DNA of 64,000 nt from Proteles cristata cristata (GCA_017311185.1 JAESUZ010003091.1:992001-1056000), one strand, 5' to 3'. Counted from the first letter of the stretch, positions 24,601 to 34,374 are shown. Numbers and translations: made by a program. The notes: generated by a model not told the origin, from the letters alone.

Positions 24601-25366
24601 GAGCCTGTGCCAGGCTGTGGACGAGCACCTGCGGGAGACCCAGGCCCAGTACCAGGCCCTGGAGCGCAAATACAGCAAGGCCAAACGTCTCATCAAAGAC
24701 TACCAGCAGAAGTACGTGACCGGGGCTCTGGGGGGTGTGTGTGGGGGTCCCTGGGGGGGGTCCCTGGCCCAGGGTAGACTGCAAGAGGCCTCTGGTGGCA
24801 GAGCCTCCCCACCTCGAGCTGAGTAAGGAGGCAAGGAGCACAGAAGTTGGGGGGCCCCATGGTGAGGGGGCTTTGGGAAGACTTGGAGCCTCCTGAGCTA
24901 AGAACAGGGAGAGACGGACAGCGCTGCTCAGGTGGGGCTAAGGACAGGGCTGAGGGCCCTGGGACTCCTTGGATGGAAGCCAGACCACACACCCTCACCC
25001 GTGGTCTGTCCCCTGCCGACCCCTAGGGAGATCGAGTTCCTGAAGAAGGAGACAGCACAGCGCCGGGTTCTGGAAGAGTCAGAGCTGGCAAGGAAGGAGG
25101 AGATGGACAAGCTCCTGGACAAGGTGGGCCCAGGGGTGTCCTGGGGGCAGGGCTGAATGGAGGGGAGGCAGCGCGCAGACCCTCCCTCCAGTGCCCCCTC
25201 GGGATCCTGGACAGGGAGAGGGAGAGTCATGGTGCTGGCTCAGGGTCACCATGTCCTCACCAGGGGCTGGCGGAATGGCGGGGCCTGACCCCCTCTCCCT
25301 TTTGTTCGCCAGATCTCAGAACTGGAAGGGAACCTGCAGACACTGAGGAATTCCAATTCTACTTAA
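10960..25366 (+). CDS. PPP1R9B: Spinophilin / neurabin-2 (protein phosphatase 1 regulatory subunit 9B)
   Basis: Actin-binding scaffold that targets PP1 to dendritic spines and other actin-rich sites and binds receptors through its PDZ domain. Joined exons: 10960-12345, 16199-16331, 17629-17749, 19631-19735, 21008-21143, 21669-21821, 21938-21991, 24482-24711, 25027-25123, 25313-25366. They give 822 aa, close to the human protein of about 817. Order: basic F-actin-binding N-terminus (about 1-150), proline-rich middle, acidic run ([12 protein letters not shown]), PP1-docking motif RKIHF (452-456), PDZ (about 501-590, with [12 protein letters not shown]), and coiled coil (about 670-820). The start codon gives the conserved MMKTEPRGP; the frame stays open 49 codons further upstream but has no ATG. 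All introns are GT-AG and phases agree. Family assignment rests on recognising near-identical human sequence. Confidence 0.98.
12346..16198 (+). other. PPP1R9B: PPP1R9B intron 1
   Basis: 3.85 kb, GC-rich. No interspersed repeat, RNA gene or extra conserved exon was recognised in it, and no AATAAA hexamer was seen. Confidence 0.6.
16199..16331 (+). CDS. PPP1R9B: PPP1R9B coding exon 2
   Basis: Residues 463-506, the linker directly after the PP1-docking motif that also contacts PP1, up to the PDZ. Acceptor ccccgcag, donor gtgagc, ends in phase 1. Confidence 0.97.
16740..17200 (+). repeat. Ancient interspersed repeat, family not assigned
   Basis: The phrases ggggcctcgtagaccgcgtgg and gaatccaggtgactccca follow the order of an old, common mammalian repeat also seen at 18.0, 23.6, 38.0, 42.0 and 51.2 kb. 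I could not name the family reliably. Confidence 0.4.
17629..17749 (+). CDS. PPP1R9B: PPP1R9B coding exon 3
   Basis: Residues 507-546, the first half of the PDZ including the carboxylate-binding loop region GLGISIIG. Acceptor ctccacag, donor gtacca, phase 2 at the end. Confidence 0.97.
18030..18430 (+). repeat. Ancient interspersed repeat, family not assigned
   Basis: Contains cttggaggaggtgatgttgg and acacctgaaggatgagcagg, shared in pattern with the relics at 42.3 and 51.4 kb. Confidence 0.45.
18566..18614. repeat. (TG)n microsatellite
   Basis: About 24 uninterrupted TG units in PPP1R9B intron 3. Confidence 0.97.
19631..19735 (+). CDS. PPP1R9B: PPP1R9B coding exon 4
   Basis: Residues 547-581, the second half of the PDZ ([17 protein letters not shown]). 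Acceptor ctctcccag, donor gtaagg, phase 2 at the end. Confidence 0.97.
19856..20065 (-). mobile_element. CAN-SINE in PPP1R9B intron 4
   Basis: Reverse copy with a T-rich start and a diverged end (gagccactggatggccc). A 7-bp direct repeat ccttata flanks it (19849-19855, 20066-20072). It is more diverged than the other copies. Confidence 0.85.
21008..21143 (+). CDS. PPP1R9B: PPP1R9B coding exon 5
   Basis: Residues 582-627: the PDZ end (FMIGRERPG) and the start of a helical, glutamine/glutamate-rich stretch. Donor gtaggg, phase 0 at the end. Confidence 0.97.
21669..21821 (+). CDS. PPP1R9B: PPP1R9B coding exon 6
   Basis: Residues 628-678, acidic linker ([18 protein letters not shown]) leading into the coiled coil. 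Acceptor ttcacag, donor gtgggc. Confidence 0.97.
21938..21991 (+). CDS. PPP1R9B: PPP1R9B coding exon 7
   Basis: An 18-codon exon (residues 679-696, [18 protein letters not shown]) after a 116-bp intron; coiled-coil heptads begin here. Confidence 0.97.
22118..22320 (+). repeat. MIR element
   Basis: Contains the MIR hallmarks cctcagtctcctcacctaca, aaaatgggacgataatag and a tail gtaatataggtgctc. In PPP1R9B intron 7. Confidence 0.8.
22320..23580 (+). other. PPP1R9B: PPP1R9B intron 7, middle part
   Basis: No extra exon, RNA gene or identifiable repeat was seen, apart from a short (TG)n just beyond it at about 23609-23625. Confidence 0.5.
23640..23935 (+). repeat. Ancient interspersed repeat, family not assigned
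   Basis: Contains caaaggccctgtggcaagag and cacgtggctggagcacagca, typical of the same old repeat noted elsewhere in the window. Confidence 0.5.
24130..24232 (-). repeat. MIR fragment
   Basis: The string tcatttcacagacgggagga followed by ccttgccacaggtcagagag resembles reverse MIR. Confidence 0.5.
24482..24711 (+). CDS. PPP1R9B: PPP1R9B coding exon 8
   Basis: Residues 697-772, the main coiled coil ([20 protein letters not shown]). Donor gtacgt, phase 2 at the end. Confidence 0.97.
25027..25123 (+). CDS. PPP1R9B: PPP1R9B coding exon 9
   Basis: Residues 773-805, charged helix [20 protein letters not shown]. Acceptor ccctag, donor gtgggc. Confidence 0.97.
25313..25366 (+). CDS. PPP1R9B: PPP1R9B coding exon 10, C-terminus
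   Basis: Residues 806-822 ([17 protein letters not shown]) and the TAA stop at 25364-25366. No SAM domain follows, as expected for neurabin-2. Confidence 0.98.
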   Translation: MSELEGNLQTLRNSNST

Positions 25367-26945
25367 CAGGAATCATTCCTTGACCGGACAATAATGAATC
25401 CCCTCCCATTGTCCTCCCTCCCCTGTCCTCAATACTTCACCCCGCCCCCTACCAGCCTGGGGACAGGTGCCCCGACTCCCCACCCTCCGCCCCACCTCCC
25501 CCAGCTTCAGGGACCAGAGGGCTTGGGCAGACAGAGGTGGCTGGAAGAGTGGCTTCCTTCTTGCCCTGCGGGGCCAAGGCACGGAGGCGGAGGGATGCTG
25601 AGGGTCGGCCTGGGGGGTGGACAGACACGTGGACTTGCAGACCATACTGCCAGACTTTACAACCTCCAGCCTTTGTCTCTGGACTGGAATGGGGCTGGGG
25701 GCTCTCCCGGCATCTCACCACCTGGAGGCTGCTCCCTGCCCCCGGGCTCCTCCGCGGGCCCTTGGGCCTCTTGACTTGAGATTCTACCTTCTTGGCCCTT
25801 TCCCCATCCCCCATCATCGTGCTGTCTCTGTTGCATTCTGACCCTCCTGCTGGGAGGGGCTGCCTCCACACCTCCCCCCATCCATCCTGGCCCCTCCTCC
25901 CAGGAGGGACAGAGTCCACCGCCCCTGAGCCTGGAGGCTGGGACCGGCCCTGCACTGACTTCTCATGCATCCTTTGGGAAAAGGGGAGAGCCCAGGGCAC
26001 CTGGTCCCCAGCTCCCCCTTTCCTGGTGCATCAGCCCTCAATTTTTCCTTGTGCCTCCCTACCCCCAGGTGCCAAATAGCCATAGCCTCCTCCTGGAACT
26101 GTTCGGCGGCCTCTGTGCGCTCCAAGTTGCCTGGCCAGGCCTGGGAAGAACCAAGGAGGAGAGGTCAGCTTAGGGGGCGGGGCTGCAGAGCCCCTGGTCT
26201 TAGGCAAGGGGAGCATTTCCCACTGGAGAGTCCGGGTCCTGCCCAGGGCCACACCTGGAAGACTTGTACTGACACCGCAGACTCCACCTCGCTCCACCCA
26301 CACCCACAGTTTTCCAATGTTTTGACTGGAGGGCAAAATTTTACTACTACTCATCTTTTTGGAGACCAGGGCTGCCCTGCTGGCAGCCTGCTTTCTAAGT
26401 GAAATACACTCCGTTTCCCCACTTGAACCCCAAATCGGGGGGGGGACTAGACCAAGGGAGGTGGGACACCCCGTCCCCCCGCCCCCGGGTCCCCTTCCCT
26501 TTCGGGATCCATCTCTTGTGTTTTGCCTCTTCCTTATGCCCCGGCCCCAGACTGGATTTTTGTTCATTTTTTAAAAACAGACAACCCCCATCGTCTCCGT
26601 TTGGGCTTCTCGACCCCTGTAAATAGACCACGCCATCGATCAGTATTTCTCGCCCCCCACCCCCACCTCTTGCCCCCCCCCGACGTGCCCTTACCCCCTG
26701 AAAGAGCTGGCTGTCTCAGTGCCCAGACCTACGCACTTCTTCGCCCCGGCAGATGGAGGGGGCGGGGCAGGGTGGGCGGGGCCGCGGGGCGCTTCCGGTT
26801 TCCCGAGCCGGCACCGCCATCGCCCCGCCTCCCCCCAGGACTGCGTCTCTGTATATAATATATATATGTATGTATTGTTTCCGGTTTTGTACGGACCATG
26901 CTCTCTGTCAAGTCGCCCCCATAAAAGCAGCCCCCAGAGCGTCGC
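25367..26945 (+). other. PPP1R9B: PPP1R9B 3' UTR
   Basis: About 1.6 kb of C- and T-rich sequence from the stop to just past the hexamer at 26921. Near the end it holds a short alternating AT stretch (about 26856-26872). The end is inferred from the poly(A) signal. Confidence 0.75.
26921..26926 (+). terminator. PPP1R9B: PPP1R9B polyadenylation signal (ATAAAA)
   Basis: ataaaa preceded by cccc, with a GT-rich downstream stretch (gctgactggtttcttg). This is a non-canonical hexamer, and cleavage would be expected about 15-25 bases later. Confidence 0.65.
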
Positions 26946-26949
26946 TGAC

Positions 26950-28720
26950 TGGTTTCTTGATTCGCGGGGGAGGGACAGGGTTGTGGGTCTGTGCCCCGCG
27001 GTCCCCTCCTACCCGTGCTGCCTCTGACCGTGAGGATCCTTCTACGGAGATCCCATATTCCCGCTCCCAGCAAATTCCTCGTCACCATTGCCTCCCTCAG
27101 CACCCACCTATTTCTCCTGGTGAGGCTTGGGGTTTCCAGAGAGTTCCTCAGGCCCGTTGCATTTCCTCTTTTCAGGAACCCTCTGAGTTCAAAGGACAGG
27201 TTAGATAATGATAACGGCAAGGGCAAGGCGAGCCGCAGGTCCCTTCCCTGAGAAGTCTAACCTGCCGGCAATACCCAGTCGCCGCTCTCACAAGGCACCT
27301 TACCTGAGGTACCTGAGGATCAAAGGTTTCCTGGAGGCGGGAGGTGACATGTCCGAGTGGTTTTGTCCCCAGGGTGCTAGAAAATTTAAATCGTTCTAGC
27401 CCCTTGCTCTGAGCTGGCATGTCTGGTTGCTACAGAGTCTAGAACCAGGGTTCTAGGGCAAGATTTGGTGAAGTCCCAGAGAGGGGAGAGAGCCGGGGGA
27501 GGAGGCCAAGGCTAGGGCCTTGCCTTGCTGTGGGTGCTGGTGGGTGTATAGGTGAGAGAACAGAAGCAGGAGGCACTTGTGCTCAGTGGCCTGGCCCCCT
27601 GGGGGTTCTCATGTTCCCCTTTGCCTGAAGGAATGAAGTCCCAACATCAGGACCCTTTAAGGTCACTCTGATGAGTTGCGGACAACACCCAAGGTGACTG
27701 GCCTCTACCAGAGCCCCTGGTGGCCATCAGCACCTGAGGCATGGCTCCTTTGAGAATGGCTTTGTCACACAAGTCTCATGTCAAGCCAGATTCTGGCTCC
27801 CCGCTCCTGCCTCTCAAAAATCCTAATTCTACACCTGAGGGCCACAGAGCACCCGTCCAGTCTGCCACCCAGCTGGGGGTACGTGGAAACCCCGGGATGG
27901 TGTCCATGCCTCTCGGGTCATCTTCTCCAAGCGGATCATCCTTGGATGAGCCTAAGAACACTTCTGGGAAGAAAGATCCAGGTGCTCAAGTCCCAGGAGC
28001 AGAGACACCAAACCATGAGGCCACAGGTCATGCATCCAGAGACAGAGGTCACTGAGGCCCTGCTCAGGGAACCTAGCCAGGAACCCCCAAGAAATGAAGT
28101 GGCTGGACCACCCTGGCGAGGGGGGAGGAAAACGTCGGGGCTGTGACATCTGCTGGTCTGACTGGGTTGCTGAGTCTATAGAGTGGGGTCCTGGTGCCCC
28201 CACGTGTCCCGTGCATCATGTGAGGGTCCCACACTGTATGTTTCAAAAGGTGGACCAAGCGGTTCCCCATGTCTAAGCCTTGAGCGCGCCGCATGACTGG
28301 GGGTGTCCTGCGTGGCTTTGCTTTGAGTTTCTCCGGCCTAAGACGTGACATGACCATGAAATCTGTCTGTGCTTGGGGCTACGCCAAGTGGCTATGGGCA
28401 GGCCTGTGTGAGGCTGGTTACCTCAGCCTGCGCCGTCACCAGCCCAGTTCTCAGAGCTTGGGTCAGCTTTGCCTCAACGACACCATTTGCCATAGAGGAG
28501 GGAACTCAGACGAAAGGCATCTTCTGAACTTCCAGAAGTGTACAGGTATCACTAGGAACAGGGGATCCTTCTGGGTCCTGTGGCCCAGCAGGCACCCTCC
28601 TCCGCAGAACCTGCACCCCTCAGCACTGGTGTTCCATACCCATGATGGCCGCAGTTCCTATAGGGCCTGTAGACCCAGCCCCTCCTTCCACCCTACCACC
28701 CAGACCTCACCAGATGCCTG
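26950..28720. other. Intergenic PPP1R9B-SAMD14, no gene seen
   Basis: Short ORFs on both strands have no recognisable family. No SINE or CpG island. An unspliced non-coding transcript cannot be excluded. Confidence 0.45.
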
Positions 28721-28737
28721 AAAACCATGTCCTCTTT

Positions 28738-28971
28738 TTTTCTTTTTAATTTCACTTATTCTTGAGAGAGAGAAAGAGAATGAGAATGAGAGTGAGCATG
28801 AGTGGGGGAGAGGCAGAGAGAGAGAGAGAGAGAGGGAGACGCAGAATCCGAAGCAGCTCCAGGCTCTGAGCTGTCAGCACAGAGCCAGACGCAGGGCTAG
28901 AACTCACAAACCATGAGATCATGACCTCAGCTGAAGTCGGAAGCTTAACTGACTGAGCCACCCAGGTGCGC
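28738..28971 (-). mobile_element. CAN-SINE
   Basis: Reverse copy with GA-rich segment and a ccacccaggtgcgcc end. A 13-bp duplication ccatgtcctcttt flanks it at 28725-28737 and 28972-28984. Confidence 0.95.
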
Positions 28972-29329
28972 CCATGTCCTCTTTAAAGATCCCAGACTCT
29001 GCCCTGTAGGAGGTCACCCAGTGACCCTGTCCTCAGCTCTCCACAATCTAGCCAGCCCTCCATGACTGGCGACAGATTCCAGACACACACAGAGATCCCT
29101 AAAATGCCCACCGATTTCCTAGGACAACTTCAGCCCTTAAAGCTTATTCATTCTGTCCTCACCCACGACCCCCAAGACCATCCCAGCTCAACATGCCACG
29201 TCCCACAGCCCCCTCAGAGACCTGTGACGCCAGAGACTCCAGCTGGCCATTGGAGAACTCTATCCCTACAGGCTGCCCATTTCCCCCTTGAGCTCTGGAT
29301 GCCTCCTCCCCCCCCCCATACAACCTCAC

Positions 29330-29490
29330 CATTTGCTCTTGAACAAACCACTTTCATTCTTCAAAGTCTCTGTTTTCCCCCTCTTAAAGCGAGGGTAACA
29401 GAAACAGCTCCCTCATGGGGCTATTGTAAGGGTGACATTAACAATCAGGGAAATGTGCTTAGGGCAATGTCTGGCTCCTACGCCATCACA
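29330..29490 (+). repeat. MIR fragment
   Basis: The strings tctgttttccccctcttaaa and agggtgacattaacaatcag match the MIR layout. Confidence 0.6.
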
Positions 29491-29499
29491 GTATGGTAG

Positions 29500-30170
29500 C
29501 TAGTTGTTCACGATTTCCCTCTAGGCTGGCCTGCTCCAAGTGTGATCTCATCCCTGCCCGACCTCCCCCCTCCCCCCCCCACCCCAGGACTCAGCCTCAA
29601 GCCAGGCCTCCTTCTCCCTCAGTGGCAAGCGGTCCCTCAAATCTGGTCAATTTCTTCCGTTCTCTATCCCGAACAGTTCTCAGCTGGACCTGTGATCTTC
29701 ATGCCTACGGCCCTCATCTCTCATCAGCCTGGCCAGGGCTCTCCCTGCCTCTGGCTGCCCTCTTCAATCCACCCTGCACGGAGGAGCCAAAAGATTTATC
29801 CTAAAAAGCAAATCTGAGCCCCTCATTCCTGTTACTGCCCCCTCCCCCGGTTTAAACTGCAAATACTCCTCCACCCCTGCACCTTAGCAGCCTCACTCTT
29901 TTTCTCCAGCCCGCCACCCCCCAACGACCCCCCCCCCCCAGCACTTCTACCCCGTCCTGGCCTACAGGGGTAGCCAATACAACACCCCCACCTGGGAACC
30001 TCCCGGATCACCTCCACCTTCATCCTCCTCCACCCCCAGGCCTGGCCTGCGTCCTCCAGCGCGCACTCACTGCGCTGAAGTGTCCTCTGTGAACCGAGGC
30101 TCACGACACCCGGCTTGTGAGGGCCTCCCCATTGGTTTGTCCCCCTGACAACGCAGCGAGCCCCGACGGT
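29500..30170. other. Intergenic, C-rich, no gene seen
   Basis: Contains C-runs (about 29567-29584, 29930-29940) and text resembling an old interspersed repeat (aaaagcaaatctgagcccct). No gene signal. Confidence 0.4.
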
Positions 30171-30625
30171 GCCCTCAGGCCTTGGCGCACAAAGTTGCCC
30201 GGTGGACGTCCGCTGAATGGATGAATCAGGAGCCCTCACAGACCGCACAGAGGAGGCGGAAGCCCCGTGGGTGCGGAGGCGGGGCCGCTCCCCCGCCTCA
30301 CCTCTCCCCGCCGGACTTCCGCGGCCCCACTAGTAGCTGCAACTCGGAATCCCCTCGCCCGGCCACCGCGCGGTCCCTCCTCCTCCTCCCTCTGGTCCTG
30401 ACGCCTCCGCCCCCTCTCCCTCCCTCCCTCCCTCCCTCCCTTCTGCTCTTTGTCTCCCGGCGCCTGCCTCCCCGCCACGCGCCCCCCGCACCGCCCCTTC
30501 CCGGGAGACCCCCGCGGACCCCAGCGGACGCGACGCGACGCGTGTCGTCCTGCCCCGCAGGGGGCCTGCATCCGGCGGGGCCCGGCGGGCGGCGGCAAGG
30601 AGGTGGTTCCCTGCGTCCCTCCCTC

Positions 30626-30718
30626 CTCTCCCTCTCTCTCTCTCCCTCTCTCTCTCACACACACACACACGCACACACGCGCGCACACACGCGCACACGC
30701 ACACACGCGCGCGCGCAC
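30626..30718. repeat. (CT)n(CA)n(CG)n compound microsatellite in SAMD14 promoter
   Basis: CT-rich, then CA-rich, then mixed CGCA dinucleotides. Alternating purine-pyrimidine CACG/CGCG stretches can adopt Z-DNA (general knowledge). Confidence 0.85.
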
Positions 30719-30849
30719 GGAGCATCCTCCCGTCAGGGCTCTGGTCCAGCCCCGCCCGCGTCTCCCTCTCCCCGCAAACCCTCTCCTGCTCTCCCGCTCC
30801 CCGCTTCGCCTCCAGCTCCGGGACTCTCCGCGCCCGCCCCTCTCCCGGG

Positions 30850-30990
30850 ATGGAGCGGCTCGAGCCCGCCCGCAGCCCCCCGCGGCCGGGGTGACGGCCC
30901 CCCGCCCCTCCCCGCCTGGCCCGCGCCCCGAGCACCATGGGCCCGAGGGGCTCCCGCGGCGCCGGACGCTGAAGATGACGGATGCGGGAG
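30850..30990 (+). other. SAMD14: SAMD14 non-coding exon 1 (3' part), with upstream ATGs
   Basis: Inferred from the strong donor gcgggag|gtgagg at 30991 inside the CpG island and the acceptor before the start-codon exon at 34905. Its 5' end is unknown. It contains four ATGs: 30850 (14-aa ORF), 30937 (11-aa ORF, ideal context), 30975 (overlaps the main start after splicing) and 30982 (in frame with SAMD14). Other donors nearby are possible. Confidence 0.5.
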
Positions 30991-31945
30991 GTGAGGACCC
31001 CGACGGCGACCGGGAAGCGGAGCCGGGGTCACTGGGGCTCGCGGCGGGACCCTGAGCCGGGTCGGGCAGGGCCTTTCTTCCCCATCCCTGGGGGGCCGCA
31101 CGGAGCTGGGGTGGCAGGCTGTCGGGGGAGGGGGCGGAGATAGGATTTATATCCCTAATCCTCTCCCTCCCGGAGAAATTAATTTTAAAAAACTGGTGTT
31201 GGGGGAGGGGGGAGAGGGCTTAACTCCTTCCTGCTCGGCGCGGAGTTGGACGGCTGGACCGGAGAGAAACTAGCCGCCCGGCCCCGACCGGGAGTGCGGT
31301 AGGTGCCCCGGCCTCCGCGGGGCTGGGAGCGCGGTTCCACTCGCCCGCCGCCCGCCGCCGCAGCCGGGGCCTAGGGGAGGGGGCGCCGCTTTCTCCAGCT
31401 CCCCGCTGCCGCCACCCCCACCCCCAGCCTCCCCTCCCGGCCTTTCCTTCCCAGCCGTTCCCAGTCGCACTTCTGTCTCGGTCTCTTGTCTTCTCTTCTC
31501 GGGCCCCTTTCCTCTTGCCTGTGGGGCCCGCCCCTCTCCCTACAGCCACCCCTTGGGTCTCTCCTGGCAGCCCTTCTTGGGGCCTCACTTCGGGGCCCGA
31601 GGGAGCCCGTCTCCACCACTGCTTCCCCGGCCCCACTCCTCTCTTCCCTGCTCTTTCTTCCTTCTCTCTGCAGCTCTGTGGACTGACCCTCCACCAACCT
31701 GTCTGTCCGGGTTCCTCCTCCCCACTCCCCTGCTGGGCCTGTGCGCCCTTTCTCCTTCTCCTTCCCTGGCTCCCAGAAAGCCTCCCTTACTCCCAGAGAA
31801 GAGTCAAAGATCATAGGTGTTACTCCCCTGGGAACTGGGACCTTTGGGAGGAAGGAGTGGCCTGGGAACACCCGTGCTCAGCCCGTGCCCAGAGGGACAG
31901 TTTCATTTCCACCTCGAGGCAGTTCCTGGTTGAAATTGCGCAGAT

Positions 31946-31947
<2 letters not shown>

Positions 31948-31989
<42 letters not shown>
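31948..31989. repeat. (TG)n microsatellite
   Basis: About 21 uninterrupted GT units in SAMD14 intron 1. Confidence 0.97.
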
Positions 31990-31991
<2 letters not shown>

Positions 31992-32329
31992 GGGTGTGAA
32001 GGGGGGTGGTTTTCTAAAGCTCAGTTTTGGTGAGAGGGGTCTAGTGACCGCTTGGATGGCCCGTTTCCCAGAGTTCCCCATGGGACAGTGTAGGGTGAGG
32101 ACATACACACACCCCAGGCAGTTCGTGGTTGAAGGGAGGGAAAGAAAGCCATTTGTGCTGAATCAGGATGGATTAGGCACAGGTGCGAGCTGGAAGGCCC
32201 GGCCTCCCCCAGAGGGTGCCTGAAAGTGGACTCCGTCCACAAGAGGGTCTCCACCCCAGACTGGGACTTGGAATGAAGAACGCACATGTCTCCCTCCATT
32301 CTCAGCTAGTCTAAGAGAGAAGGCCCCAC

Positions 32330-32455
32330 TGCTGACCTCAGAGAGCCTCCATTCTGATGCGAGAGGCAGTTCTTCTCTTCAGAGAATCCTTAATCTGATG
32401 GGGGAATACCCTCCCCTCTCCTCAGGGTACTCCCATCTGATGCAGGGGAGATATG
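32330..32455 (+). repeat. Three degenerate 41-42-bp tandem units
   Basis: Each unit follows the pattern TCAGAG/GG, pyrimidine-rich, then TCTGATG, then a purine-rich end. The CTGATG cores fall at 32354, 32395 and 32437, spaced 41 and 42 bases. The third unit converts the core to CATCTGATG and is followed by AGATAT. Confidence 0.6.
32434..32454 (+). promoter_or_regulatory. SAMD14: Candidate E-box/GATA composite in SAMD14 intron 1
   Basis: CATCTG at 32434-32439, a 9-base spacer, then AGATAT at 32449-32454. The usual composite ends in AGATAA, so the GATA half deviates by one base. A GATA2/TAL1-bound enhancer in Samd14 intron 1 is known in mouse; equivalence here is only a guess. Confidence 0.3.
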
Positions 32456-32827
32456 ACCTATTTAGGGAATCAGTGAAGTATGAAAAATCCCCCATTTCTC
32501 AGTGGTTGGGGGAAGGGTGGATTTAGAAATTATGTGGACGAATGGGAGGAAGGAGGGCTGTCTAGGAGGGCAGCCAGGTCCTGGGCAGATGAGGCTTTGT
32601 GATTGAAGGAGAGAATTTCGTTCATTCTTAGGGGGCAGCCTTGCTTCCAAGATGGCCCTTGAGGCAGGAAGAGAGGCTCTGGAATTTCTTTGCTACTGGC
32701 AACCAGAGGTCAAGAATGGCAAGAGAGTTCTTGGGGGACCCATGCCCCTGACCCCTTCTCAAACCTCATTTCCTGCTTTCAGCCCCAAGCAGGGGTGGAG
32801 GTGGTTTAGAAGCTTCTCCCATCCTAG

Positions 32828-33040
32828 GGGCGCCTGGGTGGCTCAGTCGGTTAAGCGTCAACTTCAGCTCAGGTCATCATCTCACGGTTCGTGGGTTCGA
32901 GCCCGCATTGGGCTCTGTGCTGACAGCTAACTCAGAGCCCGGAGCCTGTTTCGGATTCTGTGTCTCCCTCTCTCTCTGACCCTCCCCTGCTTATACTGTC
33001 TCTATCTCTCTCTCAAAAAAAAAAAAAAAAAAAGAATAGC
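32828..33040 (+). mobile_element. CAN-SINE, young
   Basis: Near-consensus copy beginning gggcgcctgggtggctcagt and ending in a 19-base A run. It is flanked by a perfect 23-bp duplication (32805-32827 and 33041-33063), which indicates a recent insertion. Confidence 0.97.
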
Positions 33041-33894
33041 TTTAGAAGCTTCTCCCATCCTAGACGGTATGGACCAGCTCCCTCCCTCTTCCCCTCTCCC
33101 TTCTCGCAGCAGCGTCCTCTCCTCGTGTGTACCCTCCCAAACTGCAAATCATCGCCCAGGATGGGGCTGAAGAGCAGGAGAGAGGTTGAGGTTGCATTCT
33201 GCCTCTTATCCCCTGCATCTGAGTGTTCCCATCTGTGCAGTGGGGATACTAAGAATCTCAAGCCAGGATGGCTCACAGAGAGATGGTGTCTAAGTAATAA
33301 CAGAAGAGGAAAGTTGGAAAAGCAAGCAGAAGGCCAAGCTTCCCCATACCTGTCAAATCCATTTCTAGCCCAGTGCCTTTGCACTGCCCACGGGGACCCG
33401 AGTGTTAGCAGTAATCAGAGGTCATTTTCCCTGCCATGCGCTGTGCCCGTGCCCCCTGCCCCTGAGCTTCCTCTGTCTCCTCCTATCCAGTATTCCCCTT
33501 CCCCTCGAACACCCAGGCCTTGGTTTAGGGCTACTGCCGTCCTACGGCTGCTCGGAAGCCTGCCCACATGGTACACAGTACATAGCATCGCACATCCTGC
33601 TTCCCCACCTGCCTCCCTTCTTGCTTCCCACCAAAACGCAAAACAAAACCAAACCCCTACCCATCACACTTCCTCCCGGAACATACTTGATGCATCACAG
33701 AAATTTGGCTGTCCACTGTTCTGCTGTGAGTACTCCTCATACTCTTCTGCATCTGTGAGTCTGTCTGGAACTGTGAGAACTGTGAGTTTGTCAAGAACAG
33801 TGGCCCTGCTGATGGTGCCAGCTTCCTGAACAGCTCATGTTCAGGACGGCAGGTGGTGAACACACCAGGGACGGGGGACGGGGGAGGGAGGTGA

Positions 33895-34370
33895 TGTAGG
33901 ATTGGATGATAGATGGAAAGATGGATGGGTGGATAGTATGAATTAATGGATGCAGAGATGGGAGGATGGGTGGATGGGTGAATGGATGGATAGATGGTGG
34001 ATGGGTGAGTGAATGGTTGGATGGTGGATGGGTGAATGGATGGATGGTGGATGGGTGGGTGAATGGTTGGATGGTGGATGGGTGAGTGAATGGTTGGATT
34101 GTGGATGGGCGAGTGAATGGATGGATAGTGGATGGGTGAGTGAATCGTTGGGTGGTGGATGGGTGAGTGGATGGTGGATGGCTGAGTGAACTGTTGGATG
34201 GTGGATGAGTGAATGGATGGATGGATGGTGGATGGGTGAATGGATGGATGGTGGATGGGTGGGTGAATGGTTGGATGGTGGATGGGTGAGTGAATGGTTG
34301 GATGGATGGGCAAGTAAATAGATGGCTACATAGGTGGGTAGGTAGATGGATGGATGGAAGAGCCTGGGTT
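33895..34370. repeat. (GGAT)n-based minisatellite
   Basis: Degenerate tetranucleotide GGAT/TGGA arranged in higher-order units of roughly 24-28 bases (for example atggtggatgggtgagtgaa). It ends about 550 bases upstream of the SAMD14 start codon. The repetitive - strand ORF across it (His/Ile/Pro repeats) is an artefact. Confidence 0.93.
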
Positions 34371-34374
34371 CTGC

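Larger units (their letters stand above)
30170..31110 (+). promoter_or_regulatory. SAMD14: SAMD14 CpG-island promoter region
   Basis: CpG-dense, TATA-less sequence upstream of and across the inferred non-coding exon 1. It contains a CT/CA/CG dinucleotide tract at 30626-30718. GC-rich sequence continues to about 31450. Confidence 0.65.

Noticed and set aside
30182..30994. 270-codon + strand ORF in the SAMD14 promoter
   Set aside because: Pro/Arg/Ala-rich frame through a CpG island and dinucleotide repeat; it does not join SAMD14 in frame by the supported splice sites.
33657..34313. 218-codon - strand ORF of His/Ile/Pro repeats
   Set aside because: It translates the GGAT minisatellite and shows no domain or splice context.
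33895..34370. Regular repeats considered as a CRISPR array
   Set aside because: Units are degenerate tetranucleotides without unique spacers, in a vertebrate genome.
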